Positions 1-7,266 of a DNA stretch of 64,000 bases are shown here, in pieces (positions within the stretch are counted from its first letter, which is position 1; the number at the start of each line of letters is the position of its first letter). The notes below the pieces were generated by a model. The model saw only the letters and a program-made list of their open reading frames with translations. It was not told where the DNA came from and ran no database searches. The stretch spans positions 62,001 through 126,000 of the forward strand of contig CALBNS010000087.1 of assembly GCA_937896665.1 (NCBI GenBank), given 5' to 3'. The stretch comes from an uncultured Clostridia bacterium (GTDB lineage Bacteria; Bacillota; Clostridia; Lachnospirales; Lachnospiraceae). A program made the translations under genes and the position numbers.

Positions 1-1
1 T

Positions 2-562
2 TATGAGCATCAGAGTGAGGATGGCGAGGTTCTTTTTACAAAAAGAGAAGGCATTATTAATGGAGTACTTTGTTATGCAAAAGACGAACAGATTATGATA
101 CGAGAACCGATTTTTGAACATCACACGGATTTTCAAGCTGCTGTATATTCTTTGACCGGAGATGTGAGCAAGCAGGTAAAATGTATTGGATATGGCGATG
201 AAGAATGTGTACCAATGATTATGGCAAGAATCCTTCGTCTGGAAACATTTCTAAAAACCCTGCAATTGAAGGAAAATCTGGAGCTTGTTGTTGGGATTGA
301 AGATTCGATTTTGAATGAAAATCAGGGCGTATTTCATGTCATAGGGAACAAGGAGAACGGAATCCACACAGTGGAGAGGGTTTGCGGATGTGGGACGATG
401 AAAGATACCGTGAAAATCGGCACACTGACAAGCCTGCTCTTTGGATATTTGACATTGGAAGAACTGACGGAGAAAGAAGAATTAAATATATCATCGGAAT
501 TGAAAAATGAACTGGAAAAAATAATTCCTTTGCAAAAAGTTTTTCTAAATGAGGTGGTATAG
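2..562 (+). CDS. GNAT family N-acetyltransferase, Eis-like, C-terminal part (5' end outside window)
   Basis: The frame is open from base 2, so only the last ~186 codons are present and the true start lies upstream of the window. The visible part resembles the C-terminal half of Eis-type GNAT acetyltransferases: the end of a GNAT fold followed by a sterol-carrier-like (SCP2) domain. The recognisable element is a 'MARILRLETFLKTL' type helix, followed by the beta region 'LELVVGIEDSILNENQGVF', which matches the pattern of that family. Such enzymes transfer acetyl groups from acetyl-CoA to amines, but the substrate cannot be told from this fragment. The gene ends just before the promoter of the cysE operon. 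The family assignment is moderate because the catalytic N-terminal domain is not visible. Confidence 0.6.
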   Translation, partial: YEHQSEDGEVLFTKREGIINGVLCYAKDEQIMIREPIFEHHTDFQAAVYSLTGDVSKQVKCIGYGDEECVPMIMARILRLETFLKTLQLKENLELVVGIEDSILNENQGVFHVIGNKENGIHTVERVCGCGTMKDTVKIGTLTSLLFGYLTLEELTEKEELNISSELKNELEKIIPLQKVFLNEVV

Positions 563-565
563 AGG

Positions 566-594
566 TTGACAAAATCCGTTATTTTTCATAAACT
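566..594 (+). promoter_or_regulatory. SigA-type promoter for the cysE operon
   Basis: TTGACA at 566-571, a 17-base spacer, and TAAACT at 589-594. It lies immediately after the GNAT stop codon and would start transcription near base 600, just ahead of the T-box element. Confidence 0.75.
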
Positions 595-599
595 GTACT

Positions 600-717
600 A
601 AGATAGTGGAAAAGACTAAGAACGAAAAGAGTAGTATTCAAGTGAAGAAAGAGATTTCTTTATTAGAGTGGAACCGCGGATATTACTTCGTCTCTAGATT
701 GGAGACGGAGTTTTTTT
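600..717 (+). promoter_or_regulatory. T-box leader (tRNA-sensing attenuator), short form without a recognisable Stem I
   Basis: The T-box core AGAGTGGAACCGCGG is at 665-679. The antiterminator can form between TAGAG (664-668) and CTCTA (692-696), with the UGGA bulge between them. The competing terminator is CGTCTC (689-694), a 7-base loop, GAGACG (702-707) and seven T (711-717). A small Stem-III-like hairpin is visible at 648-661. T-box leaders bind uncharged tRNA, and here the downstream genes (cysE, cysS) predict tRNA-Cys. The odd point is that only about 45 bases separate the expected 5' end from the Stem-III-like hairpin, and no UGC or UGU codon occurs between 600 and 665. A normal Stem I with specifier loop is therefore not evident. 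Confidence 0.8.
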
Positions 718-747
718 ACATATTGAAGAATTACAGGAGGCAGAATC

Positions 748-1452
748 ATGGGTCTGATTTCTTATATTAAAGAAGAATTGGATGTCATCAGAGAGCGTGA
801 CCCGGCGATTAAAACGAGTTGGGAAGTGTTGTTATATCCTAGCTTTAAAGCTGTGTTGGGTTATAGGCTGGCGCACAAGTTATATATGAAAGAACATTAC
901 TTTCTGGCAAGATGGATTTCCCAGAGGGCAGTAAGAAAGACTGGAATTGAGATTCATCCGGGGGCTCAGATAGGAAAAGGGTTGTTTATCGATCATGGAA
1001 GCGGTGTGATTATCGGCGAGACGACGATTATTGGCGATAATGTCACACTTTATCAGGGAGTGACACTTGGTGGTACAGGTAAAGAAAAAGGAAAACGTCA
1101 TCCGACTCTGGAAGATAATGTCATGGTTAGTGCCGGCGCGAAGATCATTGGTTCATTTACTATTGGGGAAAATTCAAAAATAGGAGCCGGTTCTGTTGTG
1201 TTGGAAGCGGTGCCACCGAATTGTACGGTAGTTGGTGTTCCAGGACGCGTGGTGCGTATGGGAGATAAAAAAATTCCACGAACAGATATGGATCAGATTC
1301 ATTTACCTGACCCTGTGCTCAACGACATGCGTGAATTACATCAGGATAACCTAAGGTTACAGAAGAAGTTAAAAGAATTAGAAAAACAATTAAAATGTAT
1401 ATCAAGCCGGGAGGCAGAGGAGGAAGAAGGAGGACATTATGAAATTATATAA
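748..1452 (+). CDS. cysE: Serine O-acetyltransferase
   Basis: CysE transfers acetyl from acetyl-CoA to L-serine, giving O-acetylserine for cysteine synthesis. The 234-residue protein has the N-terminal helical region (about 1-65) followed by the left-handed beta-helix hexapeptide repeats (about 68-175), with the conserved 'IDHGSGVIIGET' and 'GVTLGGTG' segments. A charged, coiled-coil-like tail follows (about 195-225). Length is close to the usual 220-270. The start has an AGGAGG site at 733. The last 14 bases overlap cysS, so the two are probably translationally coupled. Together with the T-box leader this makes a cysteine-supply unit: precursor synthesis and cysteine charging under one tRNA-responsive switch. 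Confidence 0.95.
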   Translation: MGLISYIKEELDVIRERDPAIKTSWEVLLYPSFKAVLGYRLAHKLYMKEHYFLARWISQRAVRKTGIEIHPGAQIGKGLFIDHGSGVIIGETTIIGDNVTLYQGVTLGGTGKEKGKRHPTLEDNVMVSAGAKIIGSFTIGENSKIGAGSVVLEAVPPNCTVVGVPGRVVRMGDKKIPRTDMDQIHLPDPVLNDMRELHQDNLRLQKKLKELEKQLKCISSREAEEEEGGHYEII

Positions 1453-2845
1453 TACACTTTCAAAGAGAAAAGAAGAATTTGTACCAATTGAAGAAGGAAA
1501 GGTGAGAATGTATGTGTGCGGCCCGACCGTATATAACTTCATTCATATCGGAAATGCAAGACCGATGATCGTATTTGATACAGTAAGACGTTATTTTGAG
1601 TATAAAGGCTATGACGTGAATTTTGTATCCAACTTTACAGACGTAGATGACAAGATTATCAAAAAGGCCATCGAAGAAGGGGTTTCAGCAGATGTGATTT
1701 CCAAAAGATACATCGAAGAATGTAAGAAAGACATGGCTGCGATGAATGTAAAACCAGCCACTACACATCCATTGGCAACAGAAGAAATCTGCGGTATGGT
1801 AGAGATGATTGGACAGTTGATTGAAAAAGGATATGCTTATGAAAAGAATGGAACCGTATATTTCCGTACAAGACAGTTCAAAGAATATGGAAAACTTTCT
1901 CATAAGAATCTGGATGATTTACAGTCTGGCGGACGTTCTCTTTTAGTAACCGGAGAAGATGAAAAAGAAGACCCATTGGATTTCGTATTATGGAAACCGA
2001 AAAAAGAAGGCGAGCCGGCATGGGAGTCACCATGGCGCGATGGTCGTCCGGGATGGCACATTGAATGTTCTGTAATGTCAAAAAAATATCTGGGAGACCA
2101 GATTGATATTCATGCGGGTGGGGAAGATTTGGTATTTCCACATCATGAAAATGAGATTGCACAGAGCGAGGCTGCAAATGGGAAAGAATTTGCAAAATAT
2201 TGGATGCATAATGCATTTTTAAATATTGATAACCGCAAGATGTCAAAATCCCTTGGAAACTTCAGAACTGTAAGGGAAATCAGTGAGCAATACGATTTGC
2301 AGGTACTTCGTTTCTTCATGTTAAGTGCACATTACAGAAGTCCATTGAACTTCAGCGCTGACTTGATGGAATCTTCGAAAAATGCACTTACACGTATTAT
2401 TACAGCTGTAGATAATTTGAAACATTTAATGGGAGCCGCTACGGTGGAAGCGATGACAGAAGAAGAAAAATCTGCGTTTGAAAAAGTTAGTGAATATGTA
2501 ACCGGTTTTGAAACAGCTATGGATGATGATTTTAATACAGCAGATGCGATTGCTTCTATTTTTGAATTGGTTAAATATGCGAATACAACTGCAAGTGCAG
2601 AAAGCTCAAAAGAATATCTGCAAGGCTTGTTTGATGCAATTGTGAAGCTGGCAGACGTTCTTGGTCTGATTGTAAATAAAGAGGAAGAACTTTTAGCAGA
2701 AGACATCGAAAAATTAATTGCAGAACGACAGGCAGCGAGAAAAGAAAAAAAATTCAAAAGAGCTGATGAGATCCGTAATGAATTGTTAGAGAAAGGTATT
2801 GTTCTTGAAGATACCCGCGAAGGAGTAAAATGGAAAAAAGCATAA
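1439..2845 (+). CDS. cysS: Cysteinyl-tRNA synthetase
   Basis: Class Ia aminoacyl-tRNA synthetase that attaches cysteine to tRNA-Cys. At 468 residues it has the usual length. The 'HIGNAR' signature (HIGH) is near residue 36 and 'KMSKSLGN' (KMSKS) near residue 266. Zinc ligands are visible in 'CGPTVYN', 'WHIECSVMS' and 'HHENEIAQ'. It starts with an AAGGAGG ribosome site inside the cysE tail and ends inside mrnC. The cysE-cysS-mrnC-rlmB-sigH order matches the B. subtilis gltX-cysE-cysS-yazC-yacO-sigH neighbourhood, which supports the identification of the smaller neighbours. Confidence 0.97.
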   Translation: MKLYNTLSKRKEEFVPIEEGKVRMYVCGPTVYNFIHIGNARPMIVFDTVRRYFEYKGYDVNFVSNFTDVDDKIIKKAIEEGVSADVISKRYIEECKKDMAAMNVKPATTHPLATEEICGMVEMIGQLIEKGYAYEKNGTVYFRTRQFKEYGKLSHKNLDDLQSGGRSLLVTGEDEKEDPLDFVLWKPKKEGEPAWESPWRDGRPGWHIECSVMSKKYLGDQIDIHAGGEDLVFPHHENEIAQSEAANGKEFAKYWMHNAFLNIDNRKMSKSLGNFRTVREISEQYDLQVLRFFMLSAHYRSPLNFSADLMESSKNALTRIITAVDNLKHLMGAATVEAMTEEEKSAFEKVSEYVTGFETAMDDDFNTADAIASIFELVKYANTTASAESSKEYLQGLFDAIVKLADVLGLIVNKEEELLAEDIEKLIAERQAARKEKKFKRADEIRNELLEKGIVLEDTREGVKWKKA

Positions 2846-3318
2846 ATTTTGAATTTGATTCTTACATGAAGGAACTGTTCCATATGAAAGAGGTGGATGT
2901 GCATAGTTATTCACCTTTGACATTGGCATATATAGGTGACAGTTTCTATGATTTAATCATCAAAAGTCTTGTAATTAATCAAGGAAATAAGCAGGTGAAT
3001 AAGCTTCATAAAGAGACGAGCGGTTTTGTGCAGGCTTCCTCGCAGTCGTTGATGATGCGTGCGATGCAGGAGCATTTGACGGAAGAAGAACATGCAGTTT
3101 ACAAACGTGGACGTAATGCGAAGTCAATTTCACCGGCAAAGAATCAGTCCATTACAGATTACAGGCGTGCAACTGGTTTTGAAGCACTTCTAGGATATCT
3201 GTATCTGAAAAAAGAATGGAAGCGAATACTTGATTTGGTTAAAATCGGGCTGGATAGTCTGGAAGATAGGAGTTTATATGATGAACGAAGAAATGAATGT
3301 GCAGAATCTTGTGATTGA
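2830..3318 (+). CDS. mrnC: Mini-ribonuclease III
   Basis: Mini-III is an RNase III catalytic domain without the dsRNA-binding domain. In Firmicutes it matures the ends of 23S rRNA. The 162-residue protein shows the RNase III signature near residue 30 ('LAYIGDSFYDLIIKSLV') and a second conserved acidic block near 115 ('TGFEALLGYLYL'), with no room for a dsRNA-binding domain. The gene overlaps cysS by 16 bases and rlmB by about 40, so its product is probably made in step with both. Genomic position next to cysS and the TrmH-family methylase is typical. Confidence 0.93.
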   Translation: MEKSINFEFDSYMKELFHMKEVDVHSYSPLTLAYIGDSFYDLIIKSLVINQGNKQVNKLHKETSGFVQASSQSLMMRAMQEHLTEEEHAVYKRGRNAKSISPAKNQSITDYRRATGFEALLGYLYLKKEWKRILDLVKIGLDSLEDRSLYDERRNECAESCD

Positions 3319-4033
3319 AGGTCGTAATGCCGTGATTGAGGCATTTCGTTCCGGAAAACCAGTAGACAAGCTGTTTGTTCTGGATGGTTGTCAGGACGGT
3401 CCGGTGAGAACAATTGTGAGAGAAGCCAAAAAACATGATACGATTATTAATTTTGTCACAAAAGAGAGACTGGATCAGTTGTCAGAGACAAAGAAGCATC
3501 AGGGCGTGATTGCATATGCGGCAGCTTATGAGTATGCAGAGATGGAAGATATCTTCGAACTTGCCAAAAAACGAGGGGAAGACCCATTTATTATTCTTTT
3601 GGATAATATTGAAGACCCACACAATTTGGGTGCGATTATTCGAACGGCAAATCTTGCGGGTGCACATGGAGTGGTGATACCAAAGCGCCGTGCAGTAGGC
3701 CTCACAGCGACGGTTGCGAAGACTTCAGCGGGTGCCCTGAATTATACACCGGTTGTGAAAGTGACCAATCTTGCGAAGACAATGGAAGAGCTGAAAGAGA
3801 GAGGTATCTGGTTTGTCTGTGCAGATATGGGTGGAGAAACCATGTATCGTCTGAACCTGACAGGACCAATTGGGCTTGTTATTGGAAATGAAGGCGAGGG
3901 TATTGGAAGACTCGTAAAGGAAAAATGTGATTATGTTGCGTCTATTCCGATGAAAGGGGACATTGATTCGCTGAATGCGTCTGTGGCAGCAGGCGTTCTG
4001 GCTTACGAGATTGTAAGACAACGTATGAAATAA
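3278..4033 (+). CDS. rlmB: 23S rRNA (guanosine-2'-O-)-methyltransferase, TrmH/RlmB family
   Basis: SpoU/TrmH-family knotted methyltransferase that uses S-adenosylmethionine to methylate the 2'-O of a ribose in 23S rRNA. The translation shows the N-terminal substrate-binding region (about 1-80, 'VIEGRNAVIEAF') and the SPOUT domain with motif 1 'DNIEDPHNLGAIIRTA', motif 2 'IGNEGEGI' and motif 3 'SLNASVAAGVL'. I place the start at the ATG at 3278 (or the next codon, 3281), because AGGAG lies at 3267-3271; an upstream in-frame extension has no such site. The start lies inside mrnC. Confidence 0.92.
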   Translation: MMNEEMNVQNLVIEGRNAVIEAFRSGKPVDKLFVLDGCQDGPVRTIVREAKKHDTIINFVTKERLDQLSETKKHQGVIAYAAAYEYAEMEDIFELAKKRGEDPFIILLDNIEDPHNLGAIIRTANLAGAHGVVIPKRRAVGLTATVAKTSAGALNYTPVVKVTNLAKTMEELKERGIWFVCADMGGETMYRLNLTGPIGLVIGNEGEGIGRLVKEKCDYVASIPMKGDIDSLNASVAAGVLAYEIVRQRMK

Positions 4034-4053
4034 GGGTTCTTTGGGAGATAATC

Positions 4054-4686
4054 ATGCATAAATATGAGACAATGAGCGATGAACAGTTGATAAACAGACT
4101 GCGGGCGGGAGAATCTGAGATTACGGATTATATTATGGATAAATATAAATATCTGGTACGTAAGAAAGCCAAAGCCATGTATTTGTTCGGCGGTGAAAAT
4201 GATGATTTAATACAGGAGGGTATGATTGGACTTTTCAAAGCAGTCCGCGACTATGATGCAAAGCAGCAAACGTCGTTTTACAGTTTTGCTGAACTTTGCA
4301 TTTCCAGACAGATGTATACAGCAATTAAAGCATCGCAGCGCCAGAAACATATGCCGCTCAACACGTATGTTTCCCTGTATGAACAAGGGAAGGAAGCAGA
4401 AGATGAAAAGCAGCAGCCGTTAATTGATTTACTCCAAAATGAAAAAGATAATAATCCGGAAGAGCTGTTTCTTAATAAAGAATATTTTCACATGATTGAG
4501 ATGGAGCTGAAAGAACGGCTGAGTGATTTGGAGAGCAGAGTATTATATCTGCATTTGTTAGGTATGGATTATCAGAAGATTGCAAGGCTGTTGGATAAAA
4601 GTCCGAAGTCGATCGACAATGCGCTGCAGAGAATTAAGACGAAGATGAGTACGATGATACAGCAGAAAAAACCAGAATCCACTTGA
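4054..4686 (+). CDS. sigH: RNA polymerase sporulation sigma factor SigH
   Basis: Sigma-H directs early sporulation and stationary-phase genes. The 210-residue protein has region 2 ('DDLIQEGMIGLFKAVRDYD', about 50-68, with 'FYSFAELCISRQM' following) and a C-terminal region 4 helix-turn-helix ('DYQKIARLLDKSPKSIDNAL', about 173-192). Length and motifs match Spo0H/SigH. It sits 20 bases after rlmB with a GGGAG site, the conserved location in Firmicutes, and is followed by a strong hairpin. Confidence 0.93.
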   Translation: MHKYETMSDEQLINRLRAGESEITDYIMDKYKYLVRKKAKAMYLFGGENDDLIQEGMIGLFKAVRDYDAKQQTSFYSFAELCISRQMYTAIKASQRQKHMPLNTYVSLYEQGKEAEDEKQQPLIDLLQNEKDNNPEELFLNKEYFHMIEMELKERLSDLESRVLYLHLLGMDYQKIARLLDKSPKSIDNALQRIKTKMSTMIQQKKPEST

Positions 4687-4709
4687 CGATCCCTAAGTGA
4701 ATGTGAGAA

Positions 4710-4736
4710 CTGCCAGCAGATTAAAACTGCTGGCAG
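4710..4736. terminator. Hairpin between sigH and the convergent PadR operon
   Basis: A perfect 10-bp stem CTGCCAGCAG (4710-4719) / CTGCTGGCAG (4727-4736) with a 7-base loop and AAATTATTT after it. It lies between two convergent genes and can serve both strands, though the T-tract is weak. Confidence 0.65.
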
Positions 4737-4756
4737 AAATTATTTCTGATGTTCTT

Positions 4757-5128
4757 TTAATCTATAATGTTTAATTCAATTTCTTCAAATTCGTAATATG
4801 CGACAGATTGAGAGAGTTTGTGATAATACTCTCCGCAAAGCAGGAGTAACGTCGCAATCAATATGCCACATCCCCACAGTATTCGTTTTTTAGATTGAAT
4901 ATGTGTGTTGACTTCATCCTGACCTATGCTTTCGTAGAAAGATAAGGCAACTTCATTGGGTGTACCGAAGTTTGTTTCTACAAGCTCATAGGTAGTTCCA
5001 GGATGCTCTGTAATATAATTTTCTATACTACGTTTTAAAGTACGCAAAAAAGCTTTTTTTGCAGGGGAAGAAAATGAAATCTGTTTTTTGAGTTTCGATA
5101 GGTACATTTTAGTAATTGGATTAGTCAT
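4757..5128 (-). CDS. Small membrane protein, PadR partner (DUF1700/DUF6120-like)
   Basis: The protein has 123 residues from the ATG at 5128. A soluble, charged N-terminal region carries the pattern 'LRTLKRSIENYI...FGTPNEVALSF', which recalls the helical region of PadR-partner membrane proteins such as DUF1700. One transmembrane segment follows near residues 84-102, and then a short tail. The ATG overlaps the PadR stop codon (ATGACTAA arrangement), so translation is coupled. In known PadR/membrane-protein pairs the second protein is thought to work with the repressor in envelope responses, but the function here is not known. Family naming is by resemblance only. Confidence 0.65.
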   Translation of the reverse strand: MTNPITKMYLSKLKKQISFSSPAKKAFLRTLKRSIENYITEHPGTTYELVETNFGTPNEVALSFYESIGQDEVNTHIQSKKRILWGCGILIATLLLLCGEYYHKLSQSVAYYEFEEIELNIID

Positions 5129-5477
5129 GTTTGCGTAAACCCCCTTCTTGCGAATAGTGAATGATCTTAGTGATACATTCATTTACTGCATAATATTCGG
5201 TAATCAATTCTTTTAAATAGTCTCGTCCTTCATCTTCAATGTGATAGTAAATCCGCTTCAATCTCTTCCCAACTTGTTTTTCATAAGAAGAAATCAGATG
5301 TTTATCTTGTAATTTATAAAGAGTCGGATAAAGTGATCCTTCCGGAACGGTAAGATATCCTCCACCCCGTTCAATAATCAATTGTGTCATCTGGTAGCCA
5401 TATAAGTCCTGTTCAGCCAAAAGTGACAAGAGAAGCATTTCTACAGAACCTTTCTTGAAATTATTTTTGATATCCAT
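5121..5477 (-). CDS. PadR family transcriptional regulator
   Basis: PadR repressors are winged-helix DNA-binding dimers. The 118-residue protein has the PadR core: 'GSVEMLLLSLLAEQDLYGYQM' (about 10-30), 'PEGSLYPTLYKLQDKHLI' (about 45-62) and the wing 'RIYYHIEDEGRDYL'. I chose the ATG at 5477 because GTGAGG lies 10 bases upstream; the GTG at 5492 is itself part of that ribosome site. The gene is divergent from a secreted protein at 5650 and shares a 170-base intergenic region with it, which is the obvious place for its operator. Confidence 0.9.
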   Translation of the reverse strand: MDIKNNFKKGSVEMLLLSLLAEQDLYGYQMTQLIIERGGGYLTVPEGSLYPTLYKLQDKHLISSYEKQVGKRLKRIYYHIEDEGRDYLKELITEYYAVNECITKIIHYSQEGGLRKHD

Positions 5478-5506
5478 AATAAGTAACCTCACGTTTTGAT
5501 AATTCT

Positions 5507-5535
5507 ATATTACAACCTAATAATTGTGCTGTAAA
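5507..5535 (-). promoter_or_regulatory. Promoter for the PadR operon
   Basis: Read on the minus strand: TTTACA (5535-5530), a 17-base spacer and TAATAT (5512-5507). It is about 30 bases upstream of the PadR start. Confidence 0.6.
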
Positions 5536-5575
5536 TAACAAAAGAAAATAAATACCTAAGATAATAAAGTATATG

Positions 5576-5604
5576 TTGACAGATTTATAAAGGGGAATTA
5601 TAAT
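5576..5604 (+). promoter_or_regulatory. Consensus SigA promoter for the secreted protein at 5650
   Basis: TTGACA (5576-5581), a 17-base spacer and TATAAT (5599-5604), a perfect consensus match. Such a strong promoter beside a divergent PadR gene suggests a repressible unit. Confidence 0.85.
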
Positions 5605-5649
5605 GAAGTAATAAAGCAAAGATTAGAGTATGATAAGGAGGAATGAGCC

Positions 5650-6324
5650 ATGAAAAAAGTATTATTAATTATTATTGCAGGTTTTTTATGCATTGGCAGT
5701 AACGCAAATGCATCAACGTCAACTAGTTTTAATAGTTTAAATGCTAGTGTCACTGAAGTAAAAGAGTTGACCAGAGAAGAATATGTGGAATCATTGGCAG
5801 AAGAGAAAGGAATATCATATGAAGAAGCAGATATTTTGGAACAAATAGGAACGGAAAACTATTTTCAGAACAAATACAGAAAATCTAAGACGGTTTCAGA
5901 AGTCGTGCCGAGGGGCCAAATAGTATATAGACAAATTAATCAGGAGTTCGAATTTGGGAAGGGTTCTTTTGAGTCAACGATTATGGTTACCCTTCATGTT
6001 AAGTATGATAGATCCTATTACCCTTCACAAGGAACCTGTCAAAAATTTGTGGAAGTACTAGACAAAGGGGCATTAGCTACGGGGACAGGAACTATAACAT
6101 TTGAAAAAAGTGCTTTTTCGGCTGTGATAACTAACGAAACCACATATGGTAATGAAATATATATGATGCTTTCGGGAAATTTACAACATGTAGTACAGAA
6201 ATCCATGGGGGCGGCCGCAGAAGCAGCAGGTTTTTCTATCTCAGCACAAACGACAACTACTGTATATTGCAGAAAATTTATTACTAAAAATTACACATTC
6301 TATTCTAATTGGAACTTGAATTAG
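5650..6324 (+). CDS. Secreted protein of unknown function
   Basis: I do not recognise this 224-residue protein. It begins with a typical signal peptide (MKK, then a hydrophobic stretch, then 'SNANAS' as a likely cleavage site near residue 22). An acidic helical region follows (about 35-80) that looks like a propeptide ('REEYVESLAEEKGISYEEAD'). The mature part from about residue 88 is beta-rich with two cysteines, one in 'SQGTCQKF' and one in 'TTVYCRKF', which may form a disulfide. A small Ala-rich segment ('SMGAAAEAAGFSI') lies between them. It has a perfect promoter and an AAGGAGG site. It may belong to a PadR-controlled envelope response, but that is inference from position. Confidence 0.75.
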   Translation: MKKVLLIIIAGFLCIGSNANASTSTSFNSLNASVTEVKELTREEYVESLAEEKGISYEEADILEQIGTENYFQNKYRKSKTVSEVVPRGQIVYRQINQEFEFGKGSFESTIMVTLHVKYDRSYYPSQGTCQKFVEVLDKGALATGTGTITFEKSAFSAVITNETTYGNEIYMMLSGNLQHVVQKSMGAAAEAAGFSISAQTTTTVYCRKFITKNYTFYSNWNLN

Positions 6325-6452
6325 AGAAAGGCACAAGAAAAAAATATAATATATTAACACTTACGCTAATATTTTTTACATTTTGCGTTATGGTAAGCAA
6401 CATGTAATATTCAAAATATAGTGAAGACATTTAGATGCGAGGAGTGATGTGC

Positions 6453-6932
6453 ATGAAGAAAAACATAATAATCAAGATACTGATTGTAATGTGTGTATTT
6501 GCTGTGGCAGGATTATTTTATTTAAGCAGGCAAATGCTTTCGGATCATGTAGAGTATTTTGCTGAGAATGATTTCATAACACTTGAGATACATAATATAA
6601 AAGATTTGGAAACTTTTGAAAAAGTAAAACCAAAGCACATGACAATTGTGAATAGTTTGCAGGAAATAGAAGCAAAGGGCAGTCGGCTTGTTTTAGGTCA
6701 TGTTTATATGGATGATGACTTTTACAATAAAGATGTTCAATATGAACTTTTAATAGAACGAAAAAATGGAACGACATTTTCTGTACCGATTTTAGTGAAT
6801 CAGTGGGAAAGCATCAATGGAAAAGTGGAAGCAGATTTTTTTCTGACAGATTCAGAAGATGAGATGTACAAATATCTCACATTGTTGGTGGATGGAAAAG
6901 AGACAGTCAAATTTAAATTAAAGCAGAAGTAG
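6453..6932 (+). CDS. Membrane-anchored extracellular protein of unknown function
   Basis: The 159-residue protein starts at the ATG at 6453, eight bases after GAGGAG; two upstream in-frame ATGs (6435, 6447) are too close to or before that site. It has one N-terminal hydrophobic segment (about 5-25) and no lipobox, so it is probably an anchored protein facing outward. The remainder is beta-rich ('LVLGHVYMDDDFYNKDVQYELLIERKNGT'). No family recognised. It follows the secreted protein at 5650 after 128 bases, with a possible promoter of its own (TTGCGT, 16 bases, TAATAT near 6382-6409). The two may act together. Confidence 0.7.
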   Translation: MKKNIIIKILIVMCVFAVAGLFYLSRQMLSDHVEYFAENDFITLEIHNIKDLETFEKVKPKHMTIVNSLQEIEAKGSRLVLGHVYMDDDFYNKDVQYELLIERKNGTTFSVPILVNQWESINGKVEADFFLTDSEDEMYKYLTLLVDGKETVKFKLKQK

Positions 6933-7001
6933 TCTGTTTGAGGGACATGCTGTGGTTCGCGGCAGCCCCATTTCATTATGATACATACCGTGAGACTTAA
7001 A

Positions 7002-7027
7002 AGAGCCCTTGAAAAATCAAGGGCTCT
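7002..7027 (-). terminator. Terminator of tRNA-Thr
   Basis: A perfect 11-bp inverted repeat AGAGCCCTTGA (7002-7012) / TCAAGGGCTCT (7017-7027) with a 4-base loop. On the minus strand it is followed by a short T-tract, and it directly follows the tRNA gene. Confidence 0.75.
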
Positions 7028-7033
7028 CATTAA

Positions 7034-7106
7034 AGCTGTTGGCGGGACTTGAACCCGTGACCTCCGCCTTACCAAGGCGACGCGCTACCGACTGCGCCAC
7101 AACAGC
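7034..7106 (-). tRNA. tRNA-Thr (anticodon GGT)
   Basis: On the minus strand the acceptor arms GCTGTTG and CAACAGC pair perfectly. The anticodon loop reads TTGGTAA, giving anticodon GGT for the ACC/ACU codons. The T-arm GGGTTCAAGTCCC is canonical. The discriminator base is T and the CCA end is not encoded. Confidence 0.93.
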
Positions 7107-7131
7107 GAACTGTAAAGAACAGTACTTGTTT

Positions 7132-7160
7132 ATAATACTATATGGGAATCTGAATGTCAA
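7132..7160 (-). promoter_or_regulatory. Promoter of tRNA-Thr
   Basis: Read on the minus strand: TTGACA (7160-7155), a 17-base spacer and TATTAT (7137-7132), about 25 bases ahead of the mature 5' end. Confidence 0.8.
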
Positions 7161-7202
7161 ACATTATTTTATATATATGTAGAGAAGATTTTTATGTGAC
7201 AC

Positions 7203-7231
7203 TTGTTCTGAGGTTATATTTATGGTAAAAT
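7203..7231 (+). promoter_or_regulatory. Promoter of glnS
   Basis: TTGTTC (7203-7208), a 17-base spacer with TGG just before TAAAAT (7226-7231). The predicted transcript begins near 7238, after an in-frame upstream ATG at 7222, so it favours the glnS start at 7267. Confidence 0.65.
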
Positions 7232-7266
7232 ATATCGATAATGCAAAAGATTTGAGGAGGGCTACT

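Noticed and set aside
2332..2904. A 190-codon serine-rich frame on the minus strand opposite cysS and mrnC
   Set aside because: It overlaps two clear genes, is low-complexity, and lacks a ribosome site and any family resemblance.
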